Part shown: one piece after another, positions 31,013 to 40,707 of the stretch
Numbering within the stretch: the first letter of the stretch is position 1
Layout: each line of letters opens with the position of its first letter
NCBI RefSeq assembly: GCF_009866805.1
Contig: NZ_SIZW01000041.1
Span: forward strand, 744,001 to 808,000
Source: Schauerella aestuarii
GTDB lineage: Bacteria > Pseudomonadota > Gammaproteobacteria > Burkholderiales > Burkholderiaceae_B
DNA: 64,000 nt
Direction: 5' to 3'
Translations under genes and position numbers: made by a program
Notes under the pieces: generated by a model
The model's database searches: none
What the model was told of the DNA's origin: nothing
Seen by the model: the letters and a program-made list of their open reading frames with translations, nothing else

Positions 31013-31387
31013 CGTTGTTTTTGTGCGCTGCAGCGCGAGATATCGACCGAGTCATACCCCCGACATCCTCTTGGCGACCAGAATTCGATCATTCAATCAA
31101 CGGGTTGAGATTCCGACGACAGCGGACAGGCGCTTGGCCGTACCCCGCCTAACGCGATGACGAGCGAATATTGAGTCGAAAGTAAGCAGTCACTCACTAT
31201 GACGTGCTTTCAGGCGGGTCTGGCGGGCGAAGTACAGCCTCCAGAACGAGTGCCGATCACCCAGAGCAAGTGCCGATCACCCAGAGCAAGTGCCGATTAC
31301 CCAGAACGAGTGCCGATTACCCAGAACGAGTGCCGATCATCCACAGCAAGTGCAGAGCATCCAGAAGAGAGGACCATGAAGACGGTT
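31013..31387. other. Gene-free stretch with 20-bp tandem array
   Basis: No gene is supported here apart from short open frames that run through the tandem array at 31249-31368. The remainder shows nothing I can name. Confidence 0.55.
31249..31368. repeat. 20-bp tandem repeat, six units
   Basis: Six consecutive 20-base units begin with AGTGCCGATCACCCAGAGCA. Units 1 and 2 are identical; units 3 and 4 are identical to each other with two or three changes; units 5 and 6 diverge. A partial unit (CCAGAACG) precedes the array. There are no unique spacers. Confidence 0.95.
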
Positions 31388-32272
31388 TCAGGATCGAGGT
31401 GGGCCGTTCCGCAGTTCGCGTGCGGCATCGGGGAGTTCGCCGGCCGTCATGCCCATTGGTCCGATTCCTCGGCTGGCGAGTAGGTCCGCCGCAGCGCCAT
31501 GCAGCCACACGGCACCCATCACCGCCTCGCCCATTGGAATGCCCTGCGCGATCAGTGCGCCCATCATGCCTGCCAGGGTGTCGCCCGTTCCGCCTGTCGC
31601 CAGACCGGGGTTGCCGGTGTGGTTGATCCGCAAATCGCCTTCAGGAGACGCGATCAGGGTGTTGGCCCCTTTGAGCACAATCCACGTTCCGAATTTGGCG
31701 ACAAGCGCCCGAGCAGCAGCCGGCCGATCGTGTTGCACCGCCTGGGCGTCGCTGCCCAACAGGCGGCCAGCTTCGGCCGGGTGCGGTGTGAGCACGGTGT
31801 GCGTGCTGCGTGGCAGTTGGACGCGGTTGGCTGCAAGCAGGTTCAATCCGTCCGCGTCCAGCACAAGGGGTGTGTCGTTCACTGACGCCATCAGCGTTTC
31901 CAGCAGCGCGACGGCTGTGTCGGTTTCGCCCAGCCCGCATCCCGCCACCCAGGTGGTGACCACTTTGGCAGACAACAGCCCACGTGCATCTCGCAGCATC
32001 AGCTCGGGGTGCAGCATGTCGCAGGGGAAGGGAAGATCGTCGGTCGGAAAGCCAATGAATACCTTGCCAGCGCCCAACTTCAGCGCAGCGCGCGCAGCCA
32101 AGAGCGCGGCGCCAGTCATGCCGGGTCCCCCACCCAATATGCCCACGGCGCCGAAGCTGCCTTTGTTGGTGTCGGCCTCGCGCGGCGCGAACACGGCAGT
32201 CAATTCCCTGCGTGCGATGGGTGCGATGGGTTCGCTCGGGGATGCGACGGCAGACGAGGCGGGGTAGCTCAC
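31388..32272 (-). CDS. nnrD: ADP-dependent NAD(P)H-hydrate dehydratase
   Basis: This 294-residue ribokinase-like enzyme is equivalent to the C-terminal half of YjeF. It repairs damaged NAD(P)H hydrates using ADP. The signatures are [41 protein letters not shown] and the catalytic [28 protein letters not shown]. No epimerase domain is fused to it. It is divergent from the crotonase gene that follows. Confidence 0.92.
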   Translation of the reverse strand: MSYPASSAVASPSEPIAPIARRELTAVFAPREADTNKGSFGAVGILGGGPGMTGAALLAARAALKLGAGKVFIGFPTDDLPFPCDMLHPELMLRDARGLLSAKVVTTWVAGCGLGETDTAVALLETLMASVNDTPLVLDADGLNLLAANRVQLPRSTHTVLTPHPAEAGRLLGSDAQAVQHDRPAAARALVAKFGTWIVLKGANTLIASPEGDLRINHTGNPGLATGGTGDTLAGMMGALIAQGIPMGEAVMGAVWLHGAAADLLASRGIGPMGMTAGELPDAARELRNGPPRS

Positions 32273-32461
32273 AGCAAATATCCCTTTGAAGACGATCGTG
32301 CCGGAGGCCGGTAGGCACAGGTGGCGGCTTATCGCGGATATAGTGCATCAATAGTAGATCGCCGTGTAGGCCTCGAACACGCAAGCGGCATCCACAACCC
32401 AAAACGACGCGCGGCACAGATCGCTCGCGCACCCCGCCATCCTCAAGGAGACAACCCCATC

Positions 32462-33283
32462 GTGTCGGATCGCTACGCTGCTTATACCTCCCTTATCTTT
32501 CACCATCATCCTGACGGCATTCTCGAACTGGTGATGCCCGGCAAAGGCGGTCGTGCAGACAGCCTCTCTACCGCCGACGCCAATCTGCATCGCGAACTTG
32601 CCGACGTCTGGCGCGACATCGATGCCGATCCCGAGGTGCGCGTCGTCATCATTCGGGGTGAGGGTAAAGGCTTTTCGGGCGGGGGCGATCTGGGTCTCGT
32701 GGCGGAGATGGCAGAGGATTTTGCTGTGCGCGCACGGGTCTGGCGCGAAGCGCGCGACCTGGTCTACAACGTGATCAATTGCAGCAAGCCGATCGTGTCG
32801 GCCATGCATGGCGCGGCGGTGGGCGCGGGGCTTGTGGTCGGCTTGCTGGCCGACATTTCGATCGCGTCACGTAACGCACGCATCATCGACGGCCATACCC
32901 GGCTTGGCGTAGCCGCAGGCGATCATGCCGCGATCGTCTGGCCGTTGTTGTGCGGGATGGCCAAGGCCAAATATCACTTGCTGTTATGCGAGGCCGTGAG
33001 CGGCGAGGAGGCCGAGCGGATCGGTCTGGTGTCGTTGTGTGTCGACGAGGCCGATCTCATTCCGCGTGCTTTCGAAGTCGCCGGCAAGCTTGCCCACGGC
33101 TCGCAAACTGCGATTCGGTGGACGAAGTACTCGCTCAATAATTGGCTGCGCATGGCGGGCCCGAGTTTCGATGCGTCACTGGCGCTGGAGTTCATGGGGT
33201 TCTCCGGCCCGGACGTGCAGGAAGGCATTCAGTCGTTGCGCGAACGCCGGCCGCCGTCCTTCGATCCGAAGAGCCCGTTTTGA
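32462..33283 (+). CDS. Enoyl-CoA hydratase/isomerase family protein
   Basis: This 273-residue crotonase-fold protein contains [21 protein letters not shown] (oxyanion-hole region) and [48 protein letters not shown]. The first catalytic glutamate position of classical hydratases appears substituted (AVGAGLVVG), so it may be an isomerase or hydrolase member. GTG 32462 is the start, with AAGGAG eleven bases upstream; the open frame continues further upstream but reads as non-coding. It is the first gene of a CoA-thioester cluster. Confidence 0.82.
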   Translation: MSDRYAAYTSLIFHHHPDGILELVMPGKGGRADSLSTADANLHRELADVWRDIDADPEVRVVIIRGEGKGFSGGGDLGLVAEMAEDFAVRARVWREARDLVYNVINCSKPIVSAMHGAAVGAGLVVGLLADISIASRNARIIDGHTRLGVAAGDHAAIVWPLLCGMAKAKYHLLLCEAVSGEEAERIGLVSLCVDEADLIPRAFEVAGKLAHGSQTAIRWTKYSLNNWLRMAGPSFDASLALEFMGFSGPDVQEGIQSLRERRPPSFDPKSPF

Positions 33284-33499
33284 ACCAGACCGTGCGGGTT
33301 CTGCGGCGCATGCTGCGTAGACCGATGTTCTGACGCCCCAGAATTGCCACGGTGCGTGTTGCCCGCTGTGGGTGCCCGCGATATGGGACCACCCTCAATC
33401 GCCTCGCACATGCGCCTTGGCATCCTGCGACGACGCCCGTGCCGTGCTCGCCGCGAAGCTGCCCACCCAGCAAGATGCCTGGCACCGCGACCGGCCGCG

Positions 33500-34252
33500 C
33501 TACGCCTTCGCCTTCTTCGTAAAGAACGCCTTGAACGCCGCCTGCGCCTCGTCGGTCTTCAGGCGGGCAGCGAATTGGGTCGCCTCATATTGCAGCGTCT
33601 TGTCGACCGCAGCCTGGGCGTCGCGTTTCAACATGTGCTTGGTCAGGCGCAAGGCGTCGCGGGGCTGAGTGGCCCACAGCCGTGCCATGTGCTCAGCGGC
33701 CTGCAGCGTTTCGCCAGATGGCGTTGCGGCGGTGATCAAACCGGCCTGCGCCGCTTCGGTACCGTCGAAACGCCGGGCCGACATCAACCAATCGTTCGCA
33801 CGCATGGCGCCGACGCGTTGCGGCAGCAGCAGGCTCGATCCGCCTTCCGGACACAGCCCAAGCGACACGAAGGGCAACTGCATGACCGTATTCTCGGCGG
33901 CAAATACGGCATCGCAATGCAGCAGCATCGTCACGCCGATGCCGATCGCAAAGCCCTCGACCGCCGCGATCACGGGCACTGGCGTGGCCGCGATCGTGCG
34001 CAGAAAGCGGATCGCCGGGCTGTCGCCCGACGGGCGCTCAGCCTGGAAGTCGCGCAGATCGTTGCCGGCGGTAAAGCAGCCGCCATCGCCGGTGATCAAA
34101 ATTACCCGGATGTCGGTGTTGTCAGCTGCATTGCCGATCGCATCGGACAGCGCGTCGTAGAGTGCGCTGTCGAGCGCATTGCGTTGGGCCACCCGACTCA
34201 GTGTGAGCCGCAACACGCCGCCGTCGAGGGCGGTGAGAAGCCCGGCGCTCAT
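33500..34252 (-). CDS. Enoyl-CoA hydratase/isomerase family protein
   Basis: This 250-residue crotonase-fold protein contains GDGGCFTAGNDLRDFQAE and AAVEGFAIGIGVTMLLHCDAVFAAENTVMQLPFVSLGLCPEGGSSLLLPQ, and is most like the short-chain hydratase/isomerase (PaaG/ECI-like) group. The C-terminal FKAFFTKKAKA is typical. Its ATG overlaps the TGA of the upstream nitronate monooxygenase gene, so the two are translated together. Confidence 0.86.
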   Translation of the reverse strand: MSAGLLTALDGGVLRLTLSRVAQRNALDSALYDALSDAIGNAADNTDIRVILITGDGGCFTAGNDLRDFQAERPSGDSPAIRFLRTIAATPVPVIAAVEGFAIGIGVTMLLHCDAVFAAENTVMQLPFVSLGLCPEGGSSLLLPQRVGAMRANDWLMSARRFDGTEAAQAGLITAATPSGETLQAAEHMARLWATQPRDALRLTKHMLKRDAQAAVDKTLQYEATQFAARLKTDEAQAAFKAFFTKKAKA

Positions 34253-35217
34253 GCGAACGATGCCTTGGCCAGCGCGGCCTGCGCGGCGCGATACTCGTCG
34301 GCCATCGTGGCGACGATGTCGCGTGTGGGCCGCACCTGATCGATCGTGCCCACGCCTTGTCCTGCGCCCCAGACGTCACGCCAGGGCTTGACGCGCGTGC
34401 TGCCGAAATTGCTGGCCTGCGGCTCGGGTGCGGGCAGGGCAGTGGGGTCGAGTCCCGATGCGGTGATGCTGCCCGACAGATAGTTGCCGGGGATGCCGGT
34501 AAAGAACGGCGTGTACAGCACATCGGCGGCCGATGACGACACGATCATGTCCTTGTAGGCTTGCGCGGCATTGGCCTCTTCGCTGGCGATGAAACGCGTG
34601 CCGATATAAGCGAAATCGGCACCCATGGCCTGGGCTGCGAGCACCGCGCGGCCATTAGTGATCGCGCCGGACAGGGCAATCGGGCCGTCGAAGAATTTGC
34701 GCACTTCGCCCAGCAAGGCGAAGGGGCTCAACGTGCCGGCATGGCCACCCGCGCCGGCGGCCACGAGGATCAGACCGTCGACGCCGGCTTCGAGTGCTTT
34801 CTCGGCATGCCGGATCGTCGTCACATCATGGAATACCTTGCCGCCCCACGCATGCACCGCATCCACCACTTCGCCGGGTGCACGCAGGCTGGTGATGATC
34901 AGCGGCACGCGATGCTTGCCGCAGGCCTCCAGATCGAGCGCGAGCCGGTCGTTGCTGTGGTGAATGATCTGATTGACGGCGAAAGGCGCCACGCGTGCGT
35001 CGGGCTGCGCCCGTGCCGCGTCGAGCCGTTCGGTGATCTCGTGCAGCCACTCGTCGAGGAGACTTTGCGGGCGGGCGTTGAGCGCAGGGAACGATCCAAT
35101 CACGCCACTGGTGCACTGCGCGACGACCAGGTTGGGGTTGGATACGATGAACATCGGGGCACAGATGACGGGCAATCGCATCTGTGCGTGCAGTGATGTG
35201 GCCAGTTCGTGGGGCAT
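34249..35217 (-). CDS. Nitronate monooxygenase (2-nitropropane dioxygenase family)
   Basis: This 322-residue FMN-binding TIM-barrel flavoenzyme contains LPVICAPMFIVSNPNLVVAQCTSGVIGSFPALNARP at the N-terminus, FAVNQIIHHSNDRL, a DGLILVAAGAGGHAGTLSPFALL phosphate-binding region and GADFAYIGTRFIASEEANA. Such enzymes oxidise alkyl nitronates. The ATG at 35217 follows AGAGGAG. It is the first gene of a two-gene unit with the crotonase at 33500 and is divergent from the CoA transferase. Confidence 0.9.
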   Translation of the reverse strand: MPHELATSLHAQMRLPVICAPMFIVSNPNLVVAQCTSGVIGSFPALNARPQSLLDEWLHEITERLDAARAQPDARVAPFAVNQIIHHSNDRLALDLEACGKHRVPLIITSLRAPGEVVDAVHAWGGKVFHDVTTIRHAEKALEAGVDGLILVAAGAGGHAGTLSPFALLGEVRKFFDGPIALSGAITNGRAVLAAQAMGADFAYIGTRFIASEEANAAQAYKDMIVSSSAADVLYTPFFTGIPGNYLSGSITASGLDPTALPAPEPQASNFGSTRVKPWRDVWGAGQGVGTIDQVRPTRDIVATMADEYRAAQAALAKASFA

Positions 35218-35395
35218 GTGTCTCCTCTGCGATTTATAATGGCCGGCTGGGGTCGCCGGCAACCCGCTTGAAGCGGCGAGGTATAGCTGGTCCAAGCTTA
35301 AACCGGAACGCCCTTTTTTTGCAGGTCTCATCGCCCGGACGTGTCGTTTGGTTGTCCGGTTTCGGTCACTTACCACCTCTTGAATAACGAGCCTC

Positions 35396-36622
35396 ATGTC
35401 ACATCGTCCCCCGCCGCTTGCCGGTCTCCGCGTCCTGGATCTGACCCGCGTGCTCGCGGGTCCGTGGTGCACGCAAAACCTGGCCGATCTCGGCGCCGAA
35501 GTGGTGAAGATCGAGCGCCCCAATAGCGGCGACGACACACGTGGATGGGGCCCGCCTTATCTGCGCGACGGCGAAGGGCACGACACCAGCGAAGCGGCCT
35601 ACTATCTTTCGGCCAACCGCAACAAGATGTCGGTAGCGATCGATATCGCCACACCGGCGGGCGCCGAGCTGGTGCGCCGCCTGGCGGTCGATAGCGACAT
35701 CTTCGTCGAGAATTTCAAGGTTGGCGGTCTGCGCAAATACGGTCTCGACTACGAGAGTCTGAAGGCCATCAATCCGCGCTTGATTTACTGCTCCATTACC
35801 GGCTTCGGTCAGACGGGGCCTTACGCACATCGTCCCGGCTACGACTTCATGATCCAGGGCATGGGCGGCCTGATGAGCATCACCGGCGAGCGCGACGATC
35901 TGCCTGGCGGCGGACCGCAGAAGGCGGGCGTTGCGGTGGCCGATCTGATGACGGGCATGTACGCCACGGTGGGCGTATTGGCTGCGGTGCACGAACGCGA
36001 TCGCAGCGGGCTCGGGCAGCACATCGACATGGCCCTGCTGGACTGCCAGGTGGCCATGCTGGCCAATCAAACCACCAACTATCTCACTTCGGATGTGGCG
36101 CCCAAGCGCGCCGGCAACGCGCATCAGAACCTGGTGCCCTATCAGGTGTTTGCGTCGAACGACGGGCACTTGATCGTGGCCGTGGGTAACGACAGTCAGT
36201 TCCGCGCGTATAGCCGCGTGATCGGCCGCCCCGAATTGGCCGACGACCCCCGTTTTGCCACCAATCCGCAACGTGTGCGCAATCGCGCCGAGCTCGTGCC
36301 GATCCTGGTTGAGCTGATGGGCGGCGGTGCGCGTGATTTCTGGCTGGCCGAGCTGGAGAAAGCCGGCGTGCCGGCCGGTCCGATCAACACGATCGATCAG
36401 GTGTTCGAGGATCCGCAGGTCGTCGCGCGCGAAATGCGCCGAGAGCTGCCTCACCCTTTGGCGGGCACGGCACCGGTGGCATCGAGCCCGATCAAGCTGT
36501 CCGACAGCCCCGTGCAGTATCGGCATCCTGCGCCCACGCTGGGTCAGCACACACGCGAAGTGCTGCGCGACCGCCTGGGCTTGAGCGACGCCGAGATCGA
36601 TGCGATTCAGATGGAAGTGTGA
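35396..36622 (+). CDS. CaiB/BaiF family CoA transferase
   Basis: This 408-residue family III CoA transferase transfers CoA between carboxylic acids. It starts PLAGLRVLDLTRVLAGPWCTQNLADLGAEVVKIERPNSGDDTRGWGPPYL, a classic family N-terminus. The catalytic aspartate is expected in VAVADLMTGMYATVGVLAAVHERD. The C-terminal YRHPAPTLGQHTREVLRD completes the interlocked fold. A TATAAT at 35235-35240 and a GCCGGC hairpin lie in the long leader. Its substrate is unknown; neighbours suggest acyl-CoA breakdown. Confidence 0.93.
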   Translation: MSHRPPPLAGLRVLDLTRVLAGPWCTQNLADLGAEVVKIERPNSGDDTRGWGPPYLRDGEGHDTSEAAYYLSANRNKMSVAIDIATPAGAELVRRLAVDSDIFVENFKVGGLRKYGLDYESLKAINPRLIYCSITGFGQTGPYAHRPGYDFMIQGMGGLMSITGERDDLPGGGPQKAGVAVADLMTGMYATVGVLAAVHERDRSGLGQHIDMALLDCQVAMLANQTTNYLTSDVAPKRAGNAHQNLVPYQVFASNDGHLIVAVGNDSQFRAYSRVIGRPELADDPRFATNPQRVRNRAELVPILVELMGGGARDFWLAELEKAGVPAGPINTIDQVFEDPQVVAREMRRELPHPLAGTAPVASSPIKLSDSPVQYRHPAPTLGQHTREVLRDRLGLSDAEIDAIQMEV

Positions 36623-36685
36623 CGCCGCTTGATTAATGCGCGTACCCGGCGTTGATTCGACGTCGCGACAACAGGGAGACAGGCA

Positions 36686-38212
36686 GTGAAAGCAATCAAT
36701 ACGATCGGCATCGTCGGCGCCGGCGCCATGGGCCGCGGCATCGTTCAGATCGCCGCGCAAGCAGGGTTGAACGTCAGACTTTTCGACGTGAGCGCAGACG
36801 CGGTCACTGCTGCAACGCAAGCCCTGTCGAAGACCTGGGAAACCTTGTCGCAGAAAGGCAAGCTCACGCCCGCCGATGCGCAGGCCGCGTTCGCCCGGAT
36901 TTCGCCCGCTCAAGCGCTCACCGATCTGGCAGGTTGCGATCTGGTCATCGAAGCCATCGTGGAACGCCTGGAGGTGAAGCGCGCGCTCTTTGCCGACCTG
37001 GAAGGCATTGTGGATGCGCAGTGCATTCTGGCCTCCAACACGTCGTCGCTCTCGATCACGGCCATCGCCGCGCAGTGCAAGCATCCCGAGCGCGTGGTGG
37101 GATATCACTTCTTCAATCCTGTGCCGCTGATGAAAGTGGTGGAGGTGATCGACGGATTACGCAGCGATCCGGCGGCGGGCGACGCCTTGATGGACCTCGG
37201 CCGCCGCATGGGCCACACGGCAGTGCGCGCGCGCGACATGCCTGGCTTCATCGTCAATCACGCCGGGCGCGGCATGAATATCGAAGGCCTGCGCGTGGCG
37301 CAAGAGGCGGTTGCACCGTTCGATCAGATCGATGCGTTGATGCGCGACCAGGCCGGCTTTCGCATGGGGCCGTTCGAGTTGCTGGACCTCACTGCGCTGG
37401 ATGTGTCGCATCCTGTGATGGAGTCGATCTATCGCCAGTTCTACGACGAGCCGCGTTTTCGCCCGTCGCCCATCACCGCGGTGCGCTTGGCCGGGGGCTT
37501 GGTGGGGCGCAAGGCAGGCGAAGGGTTTTACACCTACGCCGATGGCAAGAAGCAGGTGCCCGATGAGCCGGCGGTGCCGGCGCTGCAAGCAGGGCTCACG
37601 GTGTGGGTCAGCCCGCAACATGGCGATGGGCACGCGCGTGCCGTGTCGCTGATCAAGGCGCTGGGGGCGGATCTCGCGGTGACCGCCAAGCCGCCGGCCG
37701 ATGCCTTGATCGTCGTCACGCCCTATGGGCAGGACGTGTCGACGGCGGTGCAGTCGCAAGGCCTGGATGCCACGCGTACGGTAGGTCTGGATACGCTGTT
37801 TGGCGTTGAAGGGGTCAATCGTCGTTGCATCATGGTTTCGCCAGCGACCGGCGCGGCGTGGCGCGATGCCGCGCATGCGCTGTTCGCCAAGGATGGCGTG
37901 CCGGTGAGCGTGATCGAAGATTCGCCGGGCTTCGTGGCGCAGCGTATCGTGGCGGCCATCGTCAACGTCGCAAGCGATATCGCGCAGCAAAAAGTCGCCA
38001 CGCCCGAGGACATCGACCGCGCCGTCACGCTGGGGCTGGGTTACCCCGCCGGTCCGCTGGCGATGGGCGACAAGCTCGGCGCTGCGACGATCGTGGAAGT
38101 GCTGCGCAATCTTCTCGACGTGACTGGCGACCCGCGTTATCGCGCCAGTCTGTGGCTGCAGCGCCGGGCGCAGCTGGGGCTGTCGTTGCTGGCGCCGTCG
38201 CAGGCCGGATAG
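36686..38212 (+). CDS. 3-hydroxyacyl-CoA dehydrogenase
   Basis: This 508-residue NAD-dependent dehydrogenase of the PaaH/PaaC type has the N-terminal Rossmann motif GIVGAGAMGRGIVQIAAQAGLNVRLFD, the catalytic VVGYHFFNPVPLMKVVEVI and then two copies of the C-terminal helical domain (MPGFIVNHAGRGMNIEGLRVAQ and SPGFVAQRIVAAIVNVASDIAQ). The double C-terminal domain fits aromatic-acid or dicarboxylate beta-oxidation members. It follows the CoA transferase after 63 bases. Confidence 0.92.
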   Translation: MKAINTIGIVGAGAMGRGIVQIAAQAGLNVRLFDVSADAVTAATQALSKTWETLSQKGKLTPADAQAAFARISPAQALTDLAGCDLVIEAIVERLEVKRALFADLEGIVDAQCILASNTSSLSITAIAAQCKHPERVVGYHFFNPVPLMKVVEVIDGLRSDPAAGDALMDLGRRMGHTAVRARDMPGFIVNHAGRGMNIEGLRVAQEAVAPFDQIDALMRDQAGFRMGPFELLDLTALDVSHPVMESIYRQFYDEPRFRPSPITAVRLAGGLVGRKAGEGFYTYADGKKQVPDEPAVPALQAGLTVWVSPQHGDGHARAVSLIKALGADLAVTAKPPADALIVVTPYGQDVSTAVQSQGLDATRTVGLDTLFGVEGVNRRCIMVSPATGAAWRDAAHALFAKDGVPVSVIEDSPGFVAQRIVAAIVNVASDIAQQKVATPEDIDRAVTLGLGYPAGPLAMGDKLGAATIVEVLRNLLDVTGDPRYRASLWLQRRAQLGLSLLAPSQAG

Positions 38213-38215
38213 TCG

Positions 38216-39367
38216 TCACTGAGGCGCTTTGCCTCGGCGCGCAGATGGCGCCAGGCTCAGCAACCCAATAGCGGCGAATAGCGTGCCGACCCACAACGGC
38301 GATCGCAATCCATAGCCTGCATCGATGGTCATGCCGCCCGCCCACGTACCCAGAGCGATGCCGGCCGTGATGATCGATGCGTGCATGGTGTTCACGAGCG
38401 GGCCGGGAGAGGCCGCACGCATCACCCGCGCCACCATGGCAGGGTTGAGCGACACGCCGCTCAGGCCGATCGCAAGGAAGGCACACACGCCCACCACGGC
38501 GTGCTGTGCGGCCAGTGCGAATGTCGCCAGCGCGGTGCCGAGCACCGCCAGCCCCAGCACCAGTATCGGCAGGGTGTAGCGATCGGCGTAGCGGCCCACG
38601 ACAAGATTGCCGAGGACGTTGGCGCAGCCGTAGATCGCCAGCAGCCAGGGAATGGCGCTGACGGAGAAACCGGTGATTTGCGTGAAAATAGGCGAGAAAT
38701 AGGTGAACGCGGTAAAGGTGGCGCCGATGATGAGACCACTGGTGGCATAGGCTGCCCAAAGCGAGCCGTTGAACAGGGCACGCACTTCGGGGGCGAGCCT
38801 CACCGGATGCTGCGATTCGGTGGCGGGCACGCGTGCGGCCACGATCGCCGTGCACACCAACGCCAGCATCGCCACTGCCCAGAAACTGGCGCGCCAGCCG
38901 ACGTACTGTTCAATCAATGCGGTGATCGGTACACCCACCACGGGTGCGAGCATGAGGCCACCCAGGACGAAGGAGGCTGCCCGCCCGCGCGCATCCGGTG
39001 CCACGAGTGCCGCGCACAGCGTGAGCGACACGCCAATGCACGCCGAACTCGCCACCCCCATGATCACGCGCGCAACGGCCATCGTGAGATAGTCGGGCGC
39101 CATTGCCGCCAGCACGGCGCCGGCCACGTTGAGTGCGAGCAGCCATACCAATGCGCGCTTGTGGGGCATGCGCAATGCCAGCAGCAGGGCGGTCAACAAG
39201 GGCCCACCAATCGCCATACCCAACGCATACAGCGAAATCAGATAGCCGATCTCGCCGATCGTGACGCCGAGCGCTTGGGCCAGCGACGGCATCATGCCGG
39301 CAACCATGAACTCCGCGGTGGTCAGTGAAAAGACGGTGAGGCCGAGCAGGTAGACAACGGAAGGCAT
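38216..39367 (-). CDS. MFS transporter, sugar-efflux/AraJ-like
   Basis: This 383-residue, twelve-helix major facilitator protein has TTAEFMVAGMMPSLAQALGVTIGEIGYLISLYALGMAIGGPLLTALLLALRMPHKRALVWLLALN, the family A motif between helices 2 and 3. The length and N-terminal motif place it with AraJ/drug-efflux permeases. Its substrate is unknown. It converges on the dehydrogenase gene with three bases between stops and lies downstream of the cytochrome gene. Confidence 0.88.
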   Translation of the reverse strand: MPSVVYLLGLTVFSLTTAEFMVAGMMPSLAQALGVTIGEIGYLISLYALGMAIGGPLLTALLLALRMPHKRALVWLLALNVAGAVLAAMAPDYLTMAVARVIMGVASSACIGVSLTLCAALVAPDARGRAASFVLGGLMLAPVVGVPITALIEQYVGWRASFWAVAMLALVCTAIVAARVPATESQHPVRLAPEVRALFNGSLWAAYATSGLIIGATFTAFTYFSPIFTQITGFSVSAIPWLLAIYGCANVLGNLVVGRYADRYTLPILVLGLAVLGTALATFALAAQHAVVGVCAFLAIGLSGVSLNPAMVARVMRAASPGPLVNTMHASIITAGIALGTWAGGMTIDAGYGLRSPLWVGTLFAAIGLLSLAPSARRGKAPQ

Positions 39368-39390
39368 GCAAAAAGACGTGAACGGTGCTG

Positions 39391-39425
39391 AAAATGAAAA
39401 TCCCCGCCGGTATCGAGGCGGGGAT
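39391..39425 (-). terminator. Intrinsic terminator of the cytochrome c gene
   Basis: On the minus strand ATCCCCGCC and GGCGGGGAT form a nine-base-pair stem around an eight-base loop, followed by TTTCATTTTC. It separates the cytochrome gene from the MFS gene. Confidence 0.85.
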
Positions 39426-39467
39426 GGGTGTGTACTGGCTCACCAGCCGATGCGTCGAACCGCGCGA

Positions 39468-40418
39468 TTACTTTGCAGCGCTGGCCATGTACTCGACAGC
39501 TGCGCGGATGTCCGCTTCGGAGGCATTCATGGCACCGCCCTTGGGCGGCATCGCGCCTTTGCCCTTGAGCGCCACTTGCACCATCGTATCGATACCGGTG
39601 GCGATGTAAGGCGCCCACGCGGCCTTGTCGCCAAACTTCGGCGCCCCGGCGATACCGGCGGCGTGGCAGGCCATGCACGCGGACTTGTAGAGTTTCTCGC
39701 CGGCCGGATTGACGGCAGCGGTTTGCGTGGGTGCTGCGGCTGCGGGTGCGGCACCCGCAGCCGACTGGGCTTGCGCTTGTTGTGGTGCGGCGGGTGCCGG
39801 CGCTGCGGCCGGGGCGGCTGCACCTGCCGCAGGCGCCGCGGCGCTTGCTGCTGCCGGGGCTGCCGGCGCTGCTGCAGCCTGACCCCCTGCAGCCGGTTGC
39901 TCGGGCGCTGCCGGTTCTTTCAGATCGCCACCGGATTTATTGGCCATGAAGACAACCGCGCGGGCGACTTCATAGTCGCTCAACGATGGGTTGCCACCCT
40001 TGGCGGGCATGCCGCCCTTGCCGGCGATGGCGATCTTCGTCATCTCGTCCAGGCCCGACGCGATGAGCGGTGCCCACGCTGCGTTATCGCCCACCTTGGG
40101 CGCGCCGGCGACGCCGGCGGTATGACAGGCCGTACAGACGGCCTGGAACACTTGTTCGCCGGTCTTGAAGACCTTGGGCGCGGTAGCATCGACGAACTCG
40201 AAACCGGCCACAGGCGCGACGCGCTTGCTGATCGATTCCGGGGTCGCGGCGTCGGAACCCGAGCCGCCCTTGCTGCCGAACGTGACCATGTTGGCCAACA
40301 GAATCAGCACGATGACTGGTATCACAAACGAAAGGACGATCGTCACCACCAACTGCTTCGGCGTCTTGATCGGAGAGCTATGTTCTTCTGAATGATCCTG
40401 CGCGTTGCTCATAACCAA
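39468..40418 (-). CDS. Membrane-anchored di-haem cytochrome c
   Basis: This 316-residue protein has a cytoplasmic N-terminus, one membrane helix (QLVVTIVLSFVIPVIVLILLANMV, 22-45) and two periplasmic cytochrome-c domains. Haem-binding CTACH is at 95-99 and CMACH at 248-252, with axial-methionine loops GGMPAKGG (about 136-143) and GAMPPKGG (about 289-296). The two domains are internal duplicates (AGVAGAPKVGDNAAWAP and AGIAGAPKFGDKAAWAP) joined by an Ala/Pro/Gln-rich linker at about 168-236. It is a likely electron carrier in the respiratory chain. Confidence 0.92.
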   Translation of the reverse strand: MVMSNAQDHSEEHSSPIKTPKQLVVTIVLSFVIPVIVLILLANMVTFGSKGGSGSDAATPESISKRVAPVAGFEFVDATAPKVFKTGEQVFQAVCTACHTAGVAGAPKVGDNAAWAPLIASGLDEMTKIAIAGKGGMPAKGGNPSLSDYEVARAVVFMANKSGGDLKEPAAPEQPAAGGQAAAAPAAPAAASAAAPAAGAAAPAAAPAPAAPQQAQAQSAAGAAPAAAAPTQTAAVNPAGEKLYKSACMACHAAGIAGAPKFGDKAAWAPYIATGIDTMVQVALKGKGAMPPKGGAMNASEADIRAAVEYMASAAK

Positions 40419-40607
40419 ATCCTGCGAATCGGGATACTGGGCCGCCGCAAACCAAGCAGCAGTGGACGGGCGACGTGAGGGGACCCCCCGCGTGCAAACG
40501 CTGGATTATATATCGGTGCCCGCTATTGGGGCGATAGGCACTAAATAGGTGCATGCCCTAAGATCGTCCGGCACAGATCGAAAAGTCCGGTACAATGCCG
40601 CCTCTTG

Positions 40608-40682
40608 GCGCCCGTAGTTCAATGGATAGAATGTGAGTTTCCGAAGCTCTTGATACAGGTTCGATTCCTGTCGGGCGCACCA
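40608..40682 (+). tRNA. tRNA-Arg (CCG), probable prophage attachment gene
   Basis: This is a 75-base cloverleaf: acceptor GCGCCCG with CGGGCGC, D-arm GTTC-GAAT, anticodon loop TTCCGAA (anticodon CCG), T-arm ACAGG-TTCGATT-CCTGT and encoded CCA. The anticodon stem is imperfect (one T-T and one T-G pair). A TACAAT lies 12 bases upstream. Phage genes begin right after the 3' end, so the 3' half is probably the attL core. The matching attR is beyond the window. Confidence 0.92.
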
Positions 40683-40707
40683 GTTTTAAGCGGCTCTCCG
40701 GCCATCG

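Noticed and set aside
31249-31368. CRISPR array
   Set aside because: The 20-base units are contiguous, with no unique spacers and no cas genes.
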